Positions 51,479 to 61,048 of a DNA stretch of 64,000 nt are shown here, one piece after another (position 1 is the first letter of the stretch; each line of letters opens with the position of its first letter). Made by a program: the position numbers and the translations under genes. This DNA is from Acidobacteriaceae bacterium TAA 166 (GTDB lineage Bacteria; Acidobacteriota; Terriglobia; Terriglobales; Acidobacteriaceae): the NCBI GenBank assembly GCA_000421065.1, contig ATWD01000001.1:1790001-1854000 (forward strand), read 5' to 3'. The notes beneath the pieces are model-generated. The model had not been told where the DNA came from and ran no database searches. It saw nothing but the letters and a program-made list of their open reading frames with translations.

Positions 51479-52432
51479 GTGGAGGGATTTGCCATGAAGA
51501 AGAAGTTTTCCGTGGAGCAGATTGTAGGAGTATTGAAGCAGGCCGAAGTGGGTGTACCGGAGAAAGTAGGGGTCACGGAGCAGACATACTACCGCTGGAA
51601 GACGAAGTATGCTGGGCTTGAGGTCGATCAAGTCCGCCAGGTCAAGCAGCTGCGGGACGAGAACACGCGGTTGAAGCAGTTGGTCAGCGGACCTTGGACA
51701 AGACGATGTTGCAGGATGTCCTGCGAAAAAAGTTGTAAAGCCTTCGCGGCGGCATCCGTTGGTGAAGTATTTGGAGCAGAGCTATCGGGTGAGCGAACGG
51801 CACGCCTGCTGTGTTCTGGAGGTTGCCCGCGCGACGCATCGCTACGTGGGCTATGCCGAACAGTGGATCGAACTGCGGATGCGTATCCGGGAGATCGCGC
51901 AGACCCGGGTGCGCTATGGCTATCGCATGATCCGCGTGCTGTTGAACCGCGAAGGCTGGAAGATGGGCAAGGAACTGGTGTACCGGCTGTACAAGGAAGA
52001 AGGGCTGGGGGTACGCAAGCGTCCTGCTGGCCGGCGGCGCGCAGTCGTGCATCGGCAGGAACGGTTCCGCCTAACCGGTCCCACCCAAGTCTGGGCGATG
52101 GACTTCGTCTCCGATCAACTCTGCGATGGCAGGCGCTTCCGGGCTCTGACCGTCATGGATATTTACACACGGGAGAGTCTGGACATTGAAGCGGGTCAGA
52201 GCCTGAGAGGAGAAGATGTGGTGCGAGTGCTGAACCACTTGAAGCTGGAACGTGGAATTCCGAAGGTCTTGTTCTGTGACAACGGCAGCGAGTTCACCGG
52301 TCAGAAGGATGGATCTGTGAGCCTATCGCAACGATGTGAAGATCGACTTCTCCCGCCCGGGCAAGCCGACCGACGACGCTTTCTTGGCACCGTTTTTCCG
52401 GGCCCTTCAGCAGAAAATTCTCTCTCTTCGCA
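51479..52432 (+). mobile_element. Degenerate IS3-family element (orfA + orfB)
   Basis: orfA starts at ATG 51494: KKKFSVEQIVGVLKQAEVGV then KVGVTEQTYYRWKTKY, a typical IS3 HTH with a small internal deletion and a later frameshift. orfB from about 51759 gives LVKYLEQSYRVSERHACCVL-like, YGYRMIRVLLNREGWKMGKE, TQVWAMDFVSDQLCDG (first Asp), and VLFCDNGSEFTG (second Asp). After that a frameshift and a TGA replace the expected Trp near YRNDVKIDF, and the last catalytic Glu region is missing. The element cannot transpose by itself. Terminal inverted repeats were not identified. It belongs to the same broad family as the fragment at 41541 but is not the same copy. Confidence 0.85.
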
Positions 52433-52555
52433 TTTGACCCAAATTTAGGCAGGTACTCCAATCACTGTTCTTGCAAGCTTATGCCCCAAAAACTGAGCGT
52501 GGCATGCTCTAAAGGGCAAGCCTGCCACGCTTCAGAAGATTGATCGTCAAGCTGG

Positions 52556-55500
52556 TCAATACTGACAGGCTCCTGCTGAAACCAAGTTGTAGTTGGCGAT
52601 TCCACTTGTGGTGAATAAGACATCTCTCGAATCGTTTGACTGAAAGCCCACGAAGATCTCAAGATTGTATGCTGAGGCTCCCAGCCCTAAAGGTCCCATT
52701 TTGTTGTCGAGATATGCCTTCGGGCCACGCCAGGTTGAGCCGTCGGTTGATGCGGAGACCAGCATTTCATTGGCCTGGTCGTTTGCACCATAGATGTAGT
52801 ACAGACCACAGGTAGAAGCTGCTAGTGCGGGTGAGCTGCTCCCGCCCATCGTTTGACCGGCCAGCGTCTGCGAGCTAAAGGCATGTCCGTCCGACGAAGA
52901 GGCAATCCACACATCATTGCTTGGATCATCAGCCCGGAAGCCAACATAGAGTTGGCCATTGAAGACCGCCAGTGCTGGATCGCTACCGACCTGAACGTTG
53001 GGTACCTGCCATGCGTCTGGCCAGGTCACTCCATCCGACGAACAAGTCACGTGCAAGGTGTGGCCCGGATCGTTTGCCTGGAAGGCTGCACACAGTTGCT
53101 TGTTGAACACAGCCAGAGCAGGAGCTCCTCCCATTTGAATGTTCGTATGCCCTGTTGCGGCTGGGAAGGTGCTCCCATCCGACGACGACGTAATATAGAA
53201 GTCGTTGTTTGCATTCAGACCTCGAAATGCAACGTACAGCTTGCTATTGAAGACTGCCATTGCTGGCGCGCTACTCATTTGAATATTTGTGTACCTCGTT
53301 GCAGCGGGAAAATTGGCACCAGTTGACGAAGTAAGGTAAAAGTCGTTGTTTGCATTCAGACCTTCGAACCCTACGTAAAGGTTCCCCTTGAACGAGGCAA
53401 GTGCCGGCTTTGTAGCCATCGTTACGTTCGGCTCTTCTGTCGCCGGTGACGCAAACGTGTCTTGTGGGCCTGCACCATCAGGATCACTTGGACCCGTGTA
53501 AGTGGCCGCTTCAGTCACCTTGCTTGTCACGAACAAGACATTTCTGGAATCGTTTGACTGAAATCCTACGGAAACACCGGTGCCAAAGGCCGCTGCTCCT
53601 GGCCCTAAAGGGCTCATTTTGTCATCGAGATATGCCTTGGGGCCCTGCCAGGTAGATCCGTCGGTCGATGCAGTAACCAGCATCTCATTGTCGCTGTCAT
53701 TCGCCCCGTAGATGTAGTAAAGAACACCATTGGAGGCCACCAGAGCGGGCGTACTGTTCCCGCCCATCGTCTGACCAGTTAACACCTGCGAGCTGAAGTT
53801 GACTCCGTCCGACGAAGAGGCAATCCAGACATCATTGCTTGGGTCATCCGCCCTGAAGGCGACATAGAGCTTGCCGTTGAAGACCGCCATCGCTGGATCG
53901 CTACCGATCTGGACGTTGGGTACCTGCCACGCGGTCGGCCAGCTCACCCCATCCGACGAACAAGTCACATGTAAAGTGTGGCCAGGATCGTTCGCCTGGA
54001 AGGCTGCACACAGTTGAGAGTTGAACTCGGCCAGCGCGGGAGCGCCGCCCATTTGAATATTCGTGTACCTAGTTGCAGTCGGGAAGCTGCTCCCATCCGA
54101 CGACGACGTCACGTAGAAGTCGTTATCTGCATTCAGCCCGCGGAATGCCATATAGAGTTGCTCGTTGAACACCGCCATTGCAGGTGCGCTGCTCGATTGA
54201 AGATTCGTGTACCTGGTCGCAGCTGGGAAGCTGTTCCCGCTCGACGACGACGTAACGTAGAGGTCGTTACTCGCATTTACCCCTTCGAATGCCACGTAAA
54301 GGCTTCCGTTGAAAGAGGCAAGTGCTGGTTTGGTTGCTATCACAGCATTCGACTGAAGGGAGGCAGGCGACGCAAATCCGTCTTGCGGGCCAGGACCGTC
54401 AGGATCGCTTGGACCAGTATATGGGCCCGGGGGCTCGCTCACGCCCGTGCTCCCACTCCCCCCACTGCTGTCACCGGTATAGCCGGCCGCGACGATATTC
54501 GCCTGGACTGCGTCTTCCGCCGCATCGGTTGGATAGCCCGAAGTCATGACACCTTCGAAGAAGCTTCCCTGACCCCAGTTGCTGTTATCTCCGCCAGTTC
54601 CAAGAACGATAGCGCCTTCCAGGCTCATCGGGATGTACCCCGACTTGATGGTGGGAAGTGATCCTGAGTATTTTGTGATAAGGCTACCCGCTTGAGCATT
54701 ACCGGCCTTCAAGGCAAAGGTATCCTTCCCATTGTTCTTGAGCATCGCAGTCACAAAGTCGCTGCTGATGGGCTGATCTCCGAGATTGGAGCCATTGCCC
54801 ATATATTGGCCGTTCTCAAGGTCGGCTTCCACCCATGGACCGGATCCGTTGCAGGGCGCGAACACGCAGGCGGTCGTGAAGTTGACCGCATCCATGTGGC
54901 CATTTCCATTGTCGCTGGCATTCGTTTCGACGTTCCCGTAGTCGAAGCAGCACCCGCTGTTCACAAACGTACCGCTGGTCACCATATACATGCCCTCCGG
55001 CGACGCGCCCGTGGCAACGCCGGACGTGATGTTCCTCCGGTAACCGACACCGGGTGTCACCTTCACGCCGTAGACTTTCTTTCCGTTGACTGTGATGGGC
55101 AGAGCATTCGCCACCGCGCCAGAATCAGCGGTTGTCACTGTCCCTCCGGGGCCTTCGATGGACAGATCATTATGCTGAGGTGATTGATCGTAGATCATCG
55201 TAATAGTGCATGTCGTACCCTCACAAAAAGAATCCTGAGCCTCTGCGGCTGCATATCCGCCTGCGGTCAAAGCGTTGATGTCGGTGGTAGCTCCGTCCGA
55301 CGCACGCTGGACCTGATATAGCCTTCCGTTATAACCGCCGAACAGGGCCCGCACCGTGCTATGAGCGGCGACGCATGGAGTGCCGGCCGAACTATAGATA
55401 TCGCAAGTTGAAGATGTGGCGGGAGCAGGTGTCACGTTCATAGCATTGGAGGTAGCCGGAGAATTGGTCGCGTCGCCGGAATAGTTTGCAGTGTACGTGT

Positions 55501-57118
55501 GAGGGCCGCTCGAAATTGAAGCTACTTCGAAGGAAGTACTCCCGTTCAGGAGAGTTCCTGTCCCAATTGCGGAGCCGTCCTCGAAGAAAGTAACCGTGCC
55601 AGTCGCAGAGGGATTATTCACCTGCGCTAGGAGTTCATAGCTGAGTCCCGGCTGCTCCGGCGTATAGTCTGATCCATCCAGTGTGAGCTGGTCTTCGCTG
55701 GTCGATGAGCCAGACGGTCTGAAATAACTCGTGTTATGACGACCCATGCTAGTCAAGTAGTTGATGTAGTCTGCGGTGTCGTCAGCAGTGATGACGTTGA
55801 ATCCTTGTGCAATAAGAAAATCTTTGTTCCCCCTCTCATCGTCCGTATCCGAAGGTTGGTTGTTAGGAGCTCCGTTATAGTAGTAGGTCGCGAGTGTATC
55901 GCAGGGTGCGCAGTAACCCTTGTTAGTGAAGTATTCAGGGACGTTAGGGTTGGCTGGAGTCGTGCGCTCACCGTAGGGGCTGAAGTTGCCTATGCTTGAT
56001 TGGGTCGAAAAAAAAGACTTCACATCAGATAACACTGACGTCAAGATGCCGTTATATTGCTTTAGGACGATCTCAAGGGCCGACACCCTGACATTGTGAT
56101 CCGCTTCCAAGTCTGTGATGTTTTGAAAGATCGCCGTTTCGCTACCGTATGTACTAGGCTTAATGTCGGCTGTGTTGTAGTAGGGAAAGACATGCGCCCC
56201 CCCGGAAGGCCCCACCGGAAAGGTCGCATCATAATTCGTAGTGGATTTGAAGTTCCTGCCTGGAACCTTGATGATCACTTCTTGCGAATAGGACCTTCCA
56301 AGGTAGTCGACATGATCGTTAAGCACTTTCCAAGCAGCGCCTGCCGTTGCTCTGTCCTTGATGTCAAGCGTCAAGACCATCGCAATTTTGTTCTTGGTCA
56401 TCTCGTCTAGGACGTCTGCAAGAGTAGGCGGATACTCGCCTGTATAAAAATTCCCGTCGAAGATCGAGCAATTCTTTAAGAGGTTCTGCTGTAGGGAGAT
56501 ACTATCCCTCAAATAGGTGGTTTTAGTGAACGACCTTGTCGCGGAAAGAGAAGTACTAACGACGGTCACGTCAGCGGCATCATTCGCAGACCAGCCCGGA
56601 GCCGTAAAAGGATCGAAGCGTATCACTCCTGGTCCCCACTGTCCGCAGGTTTCCCGTCCCCAGGTGTAGTCATGGCTGAGCATAGGAACGCCGTCGCTGG
56701 AGTTCTTGACGTCGATCTCAACCGCCTCCCACCCGGCACTGGCAGCGTCTCGAATCGACTGCAACGAGTTCTCCGGGATCTGCGGATATTCTCCGTTGAT
56801 AAGGGCATGAGCACCCCGGTGGCCGATCACAACGACGAGATCCTGGTGGGGATGCTCGATTGCGTTCAATATTAACCTCGCATCATAGCCGTTCGGGTTG
56901 TAGTTCGTCTGTGTCGTGGTGGTTTGTGCCGACGACTGGAGCGCGCCCACAAGGAACACCACAAGGAGTGTCGGTACGCAGCAAAAGACTCGGTAGGTTC
57001 GGACTACCTTCAGGTCTATGGCCGCAGGCTCAGCAAGAATGCGATGCAGCGATGAAAAGCAATGTCTAAGCTGCGAAACTAGGGCTCGGCAGGGTCGGTA
57101 CATCCAGTGCAGTGTCAC
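52556..57118 (-). CDS. 1520-residue GDPD / Ig-like / GH54 arabinofuranosidase / double-repeat protein
   Basis: GTG 57118 has GAGGTG five bases upstream; a longer frame is open upstream. After a hydrophobic signal (VPTLLVVFLVGALQSSAQ) come: a glycerophosphodiester phosphodiesterase domain (about 90-480; VVVIGHRGAHAL, PENSLQSI, AVEIDVKNSSDGVPMLSHDY); a bacterial Ig-like repeat (about 500-580); a GH54 AbfB catalytic domain (about 580-930; CDIYSSAGTPCVAAHSTVRAL, LYQVQRASDGATTDINALTAGG, ITMIYDQSPQHNDL); then two 300-residue copies of a sialidase-like repeat. The usual CBM42 of AbfB is missing. It probably cleaves arabinose side chains and phosphodiesters, perhaps of teichoic-like or phosphorylated glycans. 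Divergent from the third TonB receptor. Confidence 0.85.
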   Translation of the reverse strand: MTLHWMYRPCRALVSQLRHCFSSLHRILAEPAAIDLKVVRTYRVFCCVPTLLVVFLVGALQSSAQTTTTQTNYNPNGYDARLILNAIEHPHQDLVVVIGHRGAHALINGEYPQIPENSLQSIRDAASAGWEAVEIDVKNSSDGVPMLSHDYTWGRETCGQWGPGVIRFDPFTAPGWSANDAADVTVVSTSLSATRSFTKTTYLRDSISLQQNLLKNCSIFDGNFYTGEYPPTLADVLDEMTKNKIAMVLTLDIKDRATAGAAWKVLNDHVDYLGRSYSQEVIIKVPGRNFKSTTNYDATFPVGPSGGAHVFPYYNTADIKPSTYGSETAIFQNITDLEADHNVRVSALEIVLKQYNGILTSVLSDVKSFFSTQSSIGNFSPYGERTTPANPNVPEYFTNKGYCAPCDTLATYYYNGAPNNQPSDTDDERGNKDFLIAQGFNVITADDTADYINYLTSMGRHNTSYFRPSGSSTSEDQLTLDGSDYTPEQPGLSYELLAQVNNPSATGTVTFFEDGSAIGTGTLLNGSTSFEVASISSGPHTYTANYSGDATNSPATSNAMNVTPAPATSSTCDIYSSAGTPCVAAHSTVRALFGGYNGRLYQVQRASDGATTDINALTAGGYAAAEAQDSFCEGTTCTITMIYDQSPQHNDLSIEGPGGTVTTADSGAVANALPITVNGKKVYGVKVTPGVGYRRNITSGVATGASPEGMYMVTSGTFVNSGCCFDYGNVETNASDNGNGHMDAVNFTTACVFAPCNGSGPWVEADLENGQYMGNGSNLGDQPISSDFVTAMLKNNGKDTFALKAGNAQAGSLITKYSGSLPTIKSGYIPMSLEGAIVLGTGGDNSNWGQGSFFEGVMTSGYPTDAAEDAVQANIVAAGYTGDSSGGSGSTGVSEPPGPYTGPSDPDGPGPQDGFASPASLQSNAVIATKPALASFNGSLYVAFEGVNASNDLYVTSSSSGNSFPAATRYTNLQSSSAPAMAVFNEQLYMAFRGLNADNDFYVTSSSDGSSFPTATRYTNIQMGGAPALAEFNSQLCAAFQANDPGHTLHVTCSSDGVSWPTAWQVPNVQIGSDPAMAVFNGKLYVAFRADDPSNDVWIASSSDGVNFSSQVLTGQTMGGNSTPALVASNGVLYYIYGANDSDNEMLVTASTDGSTWQGPKAYLDDKMSPLGPGAAAFGTGVSVGFQSNDSRNVLFVTSKVTEAATYTGPSDPDGAGPQDTFASPATEEPNVTMATKPALASFKGNLYVGFEGLNANNDFYLTSSTGANFPAATRYTNIQMSSAPAMAVFNSKLYVAFRGLNANNDFYITSSSDGSTFPAATGHTNIQMGGAPALAVFNKQLCAAFQANDPGHTLHVTCSSDGVTWPDAWQVPNVQVGSDPALAVFNGQLYVGFRADDPSNDVWIASSSDGHAFSSQTLAGQTMGGSSSPALAASTCGLYYIYGANDQANEMLVSASTDGSTWRGPKAYLDNKMGPLGLGASAYNLEIFVGFQSNDSRDVLFTTSGIANYNLVSAGACQY
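52559..54420 (-). repeat. Two tandem about 920-bp coding repeats
   Basis: The last 600 residues of the large hydrolase are two copies of one unit, each beginning TGPSDPDG(A/P)GPQD(T/G)FASPA and ending SNDSR(D/N)VLF-TS. Within each unit there are five to six shorter repeats of the form PA(L/M)AVFN-(G/S)-LYVAFR-(A/L)-(D/N)-DP/AN-D, each about 45-50 residues, compatible with a six-bladed propeller. Protein identity between the copies is high, judged by eye at about 85%, which implies a recent duplication or ongoing gene conversion. Confidence 0.88.
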
Positions 57119-57430
57119 AGTATCACCTCGAAAGTTGAAAGAAATGGAAGATAGATGGAGACATAGGTTAAAAGCGAGTTTGCCCACGGGAGACAGCGAA
57201 ATAACTCAAGTGGGAGTTAGACGAGAGCGCTAACGGTACAGCGACACGCATCCACAATAGGTGACCGCACGGTTCCCTAGTCGAGTGCCGAGCTGAACGC
57301 CCAATATCCCGGCGTACCCGTTCTGAGAATCGGAAGAATATGGCGAACCGCCGTCAAACAACGAAACTTCATTCAGGTACCTCTCGATGTCTACTCTAGG
57401 AATAATCTTCATGGTGATAATCCAAGATGA

Positions 57431-57461
57431 GTAGGTGGTTTTACCGAGATTTGACCGTAAC
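57431..57461 (-). promoter_or_regulatory. 31-bp dyad element upstream of the large hydrolase
   Basis: On the minus strand the element reads GTTACGGTCAAATCTC then GGTAAAACCACCTAC; TTACGG-N8-CGGTAA is a dyad with one mismatch (57441-57460). It matches the element at 58054-58084 in 29 of 31 positions, in opposite orientation. It lies about 310 bases upstream of the hydrolase start. Probably the binding site of a common regulator. Confidence 0.7.
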
Positions 57462-58053
57462 AAGGTGACGTAAGTTATTCAGCGCAGATTGATTATGAAG
57501 GTTATGTGAATGGCTATTAGCGTTTTAGTGCAAAAAGCCTGAAGGTACGCCTCGCCCCTTTCTTTACGGAAAGATCTACGAACGGTGATCCTCGGATGGA
57601 CAATGCAGTCGAACCGTCGATCGCGATGAGATGAATCGATCGACAATACCCGCTTACACTCAGAGTCCACCTTCCGCCGGAGTTGAGGGGAAGCGATGTT
57701 TGAAGAATATTCGGGCGGATGTTCCAAATGGACAAGCGATAGAAACCGATCCGGGTGCGTGGAACCGTCAGAACGGGGAATTGAGAGTGTTGCTTGGAAC
57801 GTATTGGATTCCATCACGCAGAAGCTAGTCCATCGGGTATCAAACTCGTTCTCGCTGGAATGATGAACGCATCTCAAATCTGAACCGTTCAGGGGGAAGC
57901 TGCGGTTTGTGCTAGGGCATCACGTGATTCGCCACCCGGGAGGCGAGCATACGCAACTGCTTCGCCGATTGGACAACATTACGCTCAGTTTCAACGGAGA
58001 TAATTAATCGTGTATTCATACATCATATGTTTTGTGCAAGTTAAGCGAAGCTA
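57462..58053. other. Long intergenic region without recognisable gene
   Basis: 592 bases between the two copies of the dyad element. Open frames of up to 130 codons exist on the minus strand but carry no ribosome site and no recognisable motif. A small minus-strand frame at 57230-57412, on the hydrolase side, is similarly unsupported. Confidence 0.5.
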
Positions 58054-58084
58054 GTTACGGTCAAATCTCCGTAAAACCACCTAT
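58054..58084 (+). promoter_or_regulatory. 31-bp dyad element upstream of the third TonB receptor
   Basis: GTTACGGTCAAATCTC then CGTAAAACCACCTAT. TTACGG-N8-CCGTAA is a perfect dyad (58055-58074). It lies 58 bases upstream of the receptor ATG, so it overlaps or adjoins the promoter. The same element occurs inverted at 57431-57461. Confidence 0.75.
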
Positions 58085-58141
58085 TCCCCTCGTCTGATAG
58101 GAGCCACAATCACCTCGAAGGTTAATCATAAGAGGTGATTG

Positions 58142-61030
58142 ATGAAGTTTTACCTGGCAAGACGGCTTGGCAGTCCATGGTCAGTACGGCAAGCAGAACG
58201 GAATATCTGCATCTGGTTATCATTTGCTTGCTGCGTCATCGTTGTTCTGTTAACGACAGGCCGGCAGGTTTTCGCACAATCCAATGCCACAGACGGAGCA
58301 CTCGATGGATACGTTCAGGCTCCAGACGGCTCGTTGGTAGCGAACGCAAATGTCCGAATTCGCAATACGAATACAGGTATCGAGCAGGCGATGCAAACCG
58401 ACGGCACTGGTTACTACCACTTTCCTTTGTTGCCAGCGGGCACTTATGACATAACAGTCGTCTCCCCTAACTTCGCCTCTCTCCAACGTAGCGGAGTGAC
58501 AGTGGGTGTCGGCGCTGCGATTCACCTGAACCTACCCCTATCCCTGTCGTCAGAAAAGACCAGCGTTACTGTCGTAGCCGACGCCTCCATTCTCGATACC
58601 CACTCGCCAGCTCTGAGTGCCACTCTTGATCAAGATGCCATTGAGAATCTTCCGATCGTTACCCGGAATGTCTATAATCTCTTTCTCTTCAGCCCAGGCA
58701 TTAAAGGTGTCCCAAGTACAGGGTTTGGCACTCCAACGCTTTCGTTCGGCGGATTACAGCGTACGCAATGGAACGTAGACGGCCAGGACAATACCTCACG
58801 GCAGTTCACCAGCAATATCCGCTTGGTCGTCAATACCCCTGAAACACTACAAAGCTCACAAGTACTCTCAAACGGCTATTCCACGGAGTTCGGCCGTGCG
58901 GCAGGTGGGCAAGTCAACCTCTTCACCCGTGCGGGAACCAACGCCTATCATGGTCAACTCCTCGGCTTCGTGCGTCCTCCTTCCATTCAAGCGATCAAAG
59001 GTCCAACTGTCGCGGGAGCAAATCCCACTGTGCCGGATCAGTCCTGGTACAACGTGGCTGCAACCTTCGGCGGCCCGATCCTGCGCAACCGGCTCTTCTT
59101 TTTCGCAAACTACGAATACAACCCCTACATCATTCCGACTGCGATTACAGTCCTTCCGGCGAATGCAGCGACACTGGAACTTCCCGAAAACTATACCAGT
59201 CAGGTTCCTACGGGTCAGACCTTCAGCACTCCTTCTGGTCGTCTGGACTTCAACCTTGGCAAATCGAACTCAGGGTTCCTTCGCTATATGCGCTTTACGA
59301 ACAATCAGCGCTACTCGAGCGCCGGGGGACTCAGCGTAGTTACGCGCGGACTGGACTTCCACGATACGCAGAACGGGGCCGAAGCCCAACTCGTAACGGT
59401 GCTTTCACCGCGCACATTGAATGAATTCCGATTCGGCGTCGTTCAACGTGACCAGTTGTATGTCAACGAAGTCGCTCCCAATGCAACCGAGGTTGAAATC
59501 AATATCAGCGGCATCGCGAATTTCGGCAATAGCGCTACCTCCGGCTCGCACAACTTTGAGCAGGACTTTCAGTGGATCGACAACCTGACCCACAGTATGG
59601 GCAAGCACACCGTAAAAACAGGCGTTGATTTTGAGACGACCAGCTACTTTGTACGCAGCAGTCAGGCGCCTATCTATACATTCCAGAACCTGACTCAGTA
59701 TCTGAATACGTTGGCGGGCCAAGGGACATATTTTCAACTTTCTCTCACGCTCGGTAATCCCATATTGCAGCAACGCTACTGGTTCTATAACGGATTTGTA
59801 CAGGACGAGTTTCGCGTATCACATCGCCTCACACTGAGTTACGGCCTTCGCTATCAGTATGTACAGGTGCCGGAGCTCGACCCAAACGCACCTAATGTCA
59901 ACTCCCGCTCTGCCAGAACGGATAAGCTCGACGTCGCTCCAAGGTTTTCTTTCACCGCGAGCCCCTTCCGCGATGACAAGACAGTGATCCGTGGAGCATA
60001 CGGCATTTACTTCGATACGCCTTCGCTCTCATTCTTCCAATCCGCCGCGCAGACCAATGGCGACCCTAACCGGCTGCAGAGTTATGTGATTACAGGCAGT
60101 TCCGCCGGATCTCCGAAGTTCCCAACCATCCCTACAAGCGCAGGCGCGCAGTTTGCCACCAAACCGAATATCGTCACCTTCGATCCGAACTTCCGCATCA
60201 TGTATGCACACCAAGCGAATCTGCAGGTTGAACGACAAATTACCCAAAATATGTCAGTCAACTTGCAGTACAACCTGCAGCTCACAAGATTCGGAGCCTA
60301 TGAACGCGACACCAACCTTGCTGCTCCGACGACCTTTCTGGCAGATGGTCGCCCCGTGTATGGAGGTGCGCGCCCGAATTCACAGTTCGCCGCGATCTAC
60401 CAACTTACTTCGGGCAGCAACAGCAACTATCATGCGCTCGACGTCACTGTAAACAAGCGGGTGAGCCGTGGTCTGTCATTCGGGACTACATACTCTTACT
60501 CCAAGGCGCTGGGTACGGGCGATCAGATCGGCTCGGCCATCACCGACCCTAGCAATCTTGCGAGAGATTACGGTCGTCTCAGTGCTGACCTTCATCACTT
60601 CTGGACGTTTCAGGGGACGTACAGAACTAATGGACTCAGAGGGGCTTCTCGCGTCTTCAATGGAATCCTATTTTCCACTATGACTTTCGTACATAGCGGA
60701 TACCCGATCAACCCTTATTCGGGCTCGGACCTGAACAAGGACGGTAACGCCAATGATCGCCCGCTGTTTGTCTCTCGGAACAGCGTGAATGGACCACACT
60801 TTTACCAAGTGGACTTCCGAACTGCTAAGGACTTCGTTATCCGCGATAAATTCCACCTGGAGCTCCGTGCGGAGGCGCAGGACCTGTTCAACCACCAGAA
60901 TGCTGACTGCAACGCGACCAGCGGATGCAGCTCCGCCATTCAAAACAATGTCACCACAAAGACCTATCTAGGTATTCAGACTGCACGCATTCCGCGCCAG
61001 GTACAGTTTGGCGGACGCATCTACTTCTAA
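58142..61030 (+). CDS. TonB-dependent receptor of the GH54 locus
   Basis: 962 residues from ATG 58142 with AGAGGTGATT directly upstream. Signal peptide SFACCVIVVLLTTGRQVFAQ, carboxypeptidase-regulatory domain (DGALDGYVQAPDGSLVANAN), plug (ATLDQDAIENLPIVTRNVYN, FGGLQRTQWNVDGQDNTS, FGRAAGGQVNLFTRAGTNAY) and barrel ending in RQVQFGGRIYF. It is shorter than the other two receptors. It is divergent from the large arabinofuranosidase and shares its dyad element, so it probably imports the released oligosaccharides. The next gene follows after 18 bases. Confidence 0.9.
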   Translation: MKFYLARRLGSPWSVRQAERNICIWLSFACCVIVVLLTTGRQVFAQSNATDGALDGYVQAPDGSLVANANVRIRNTNTGIEQAMQTDGTGYYHFPLLPAGTYDITVVSPNFASLQRSGVTVGVGAAIHLNLPLSLSSEKTSVTVVADASILDTHSPALSATLDQDAIENLPIVTRNVYNLFLFSPGIKGVPSTGFGTPTLSFGGLQRTQWNVDGQDNTSRQFTSNIRLVVNTPETLQSSQVLSNGYSTEFGRAAGGQVNLFTRAGTNAYHGQLLGFVRPPSIQAIKGPTVAGANPTVPDQSWYNVAATFGGPILRNRLFFFANYEYNPYIIPTAITVLPANAATLELPENYTSQVPTGQTFSTPSGRLDFNLGKSNSGFLRYMRFTNNQRYSSAGGLSVVTRGLDFHDTQNGAEAQLVTVLSPRTLNEFRFGVVQRDQLYVNEVAPNATEVEINISGIANFGNSATSGSHNFEQDFQWIDNLTHSMGKHTVKTGVDFETTSYFVRSSQAPIYTFQNLTQYLNTLAGQGTYFQLSLTLGNPILQQRYWFYNGFVQDEFRVSHRLTLSYGLRYQYVQVPELDPNAPNVNSRSARTDKLDVAPRFSFTASPFRDDKTVIRGAYGIYFDTPSLSFFQSAAQTNGDPNRLQSYVITGSSAGSPKFPTIPTSAGAQFATKPNIVTFDPNFRIMYAHQANLQVERQITQNMSVNLQYNLQLTRFGAYERDTNLAAPTTFLADGRPVYGGARPNSQFAAIYQLTSGSNSNYHALDVTVNKRVSRGLSFGTTYSYSKALGTGDQIGSAITDPSNLARDYGRLSADLHHFWTFQGTYRTNGLRGASRVFNGILFSTMTFVHSGYPINPYSGSDLNKDGNANDRPLFVSRNSVNGPHFYQVDFRTAKDFVIRDKFHLELRAEAQDLFNHQNADCNATSGCSSAIQNNVTTKTYLGIQTARIPRQVQFGGRIYF

Positions 61031-61048
61031 GGAGTCAGTTTAAACATC

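Noticed and set aside
57230..57412. Small minus-strand frame before the GH54 fusion
   Set aside because: Weak ribosome site and no recognisable motif; kept only as a remark.
57479..57877. Minus-strand open frame of 132 codons in the long intergenic region
   Set aside because: No ribosome site and no domain pattern; composition not protein-like.
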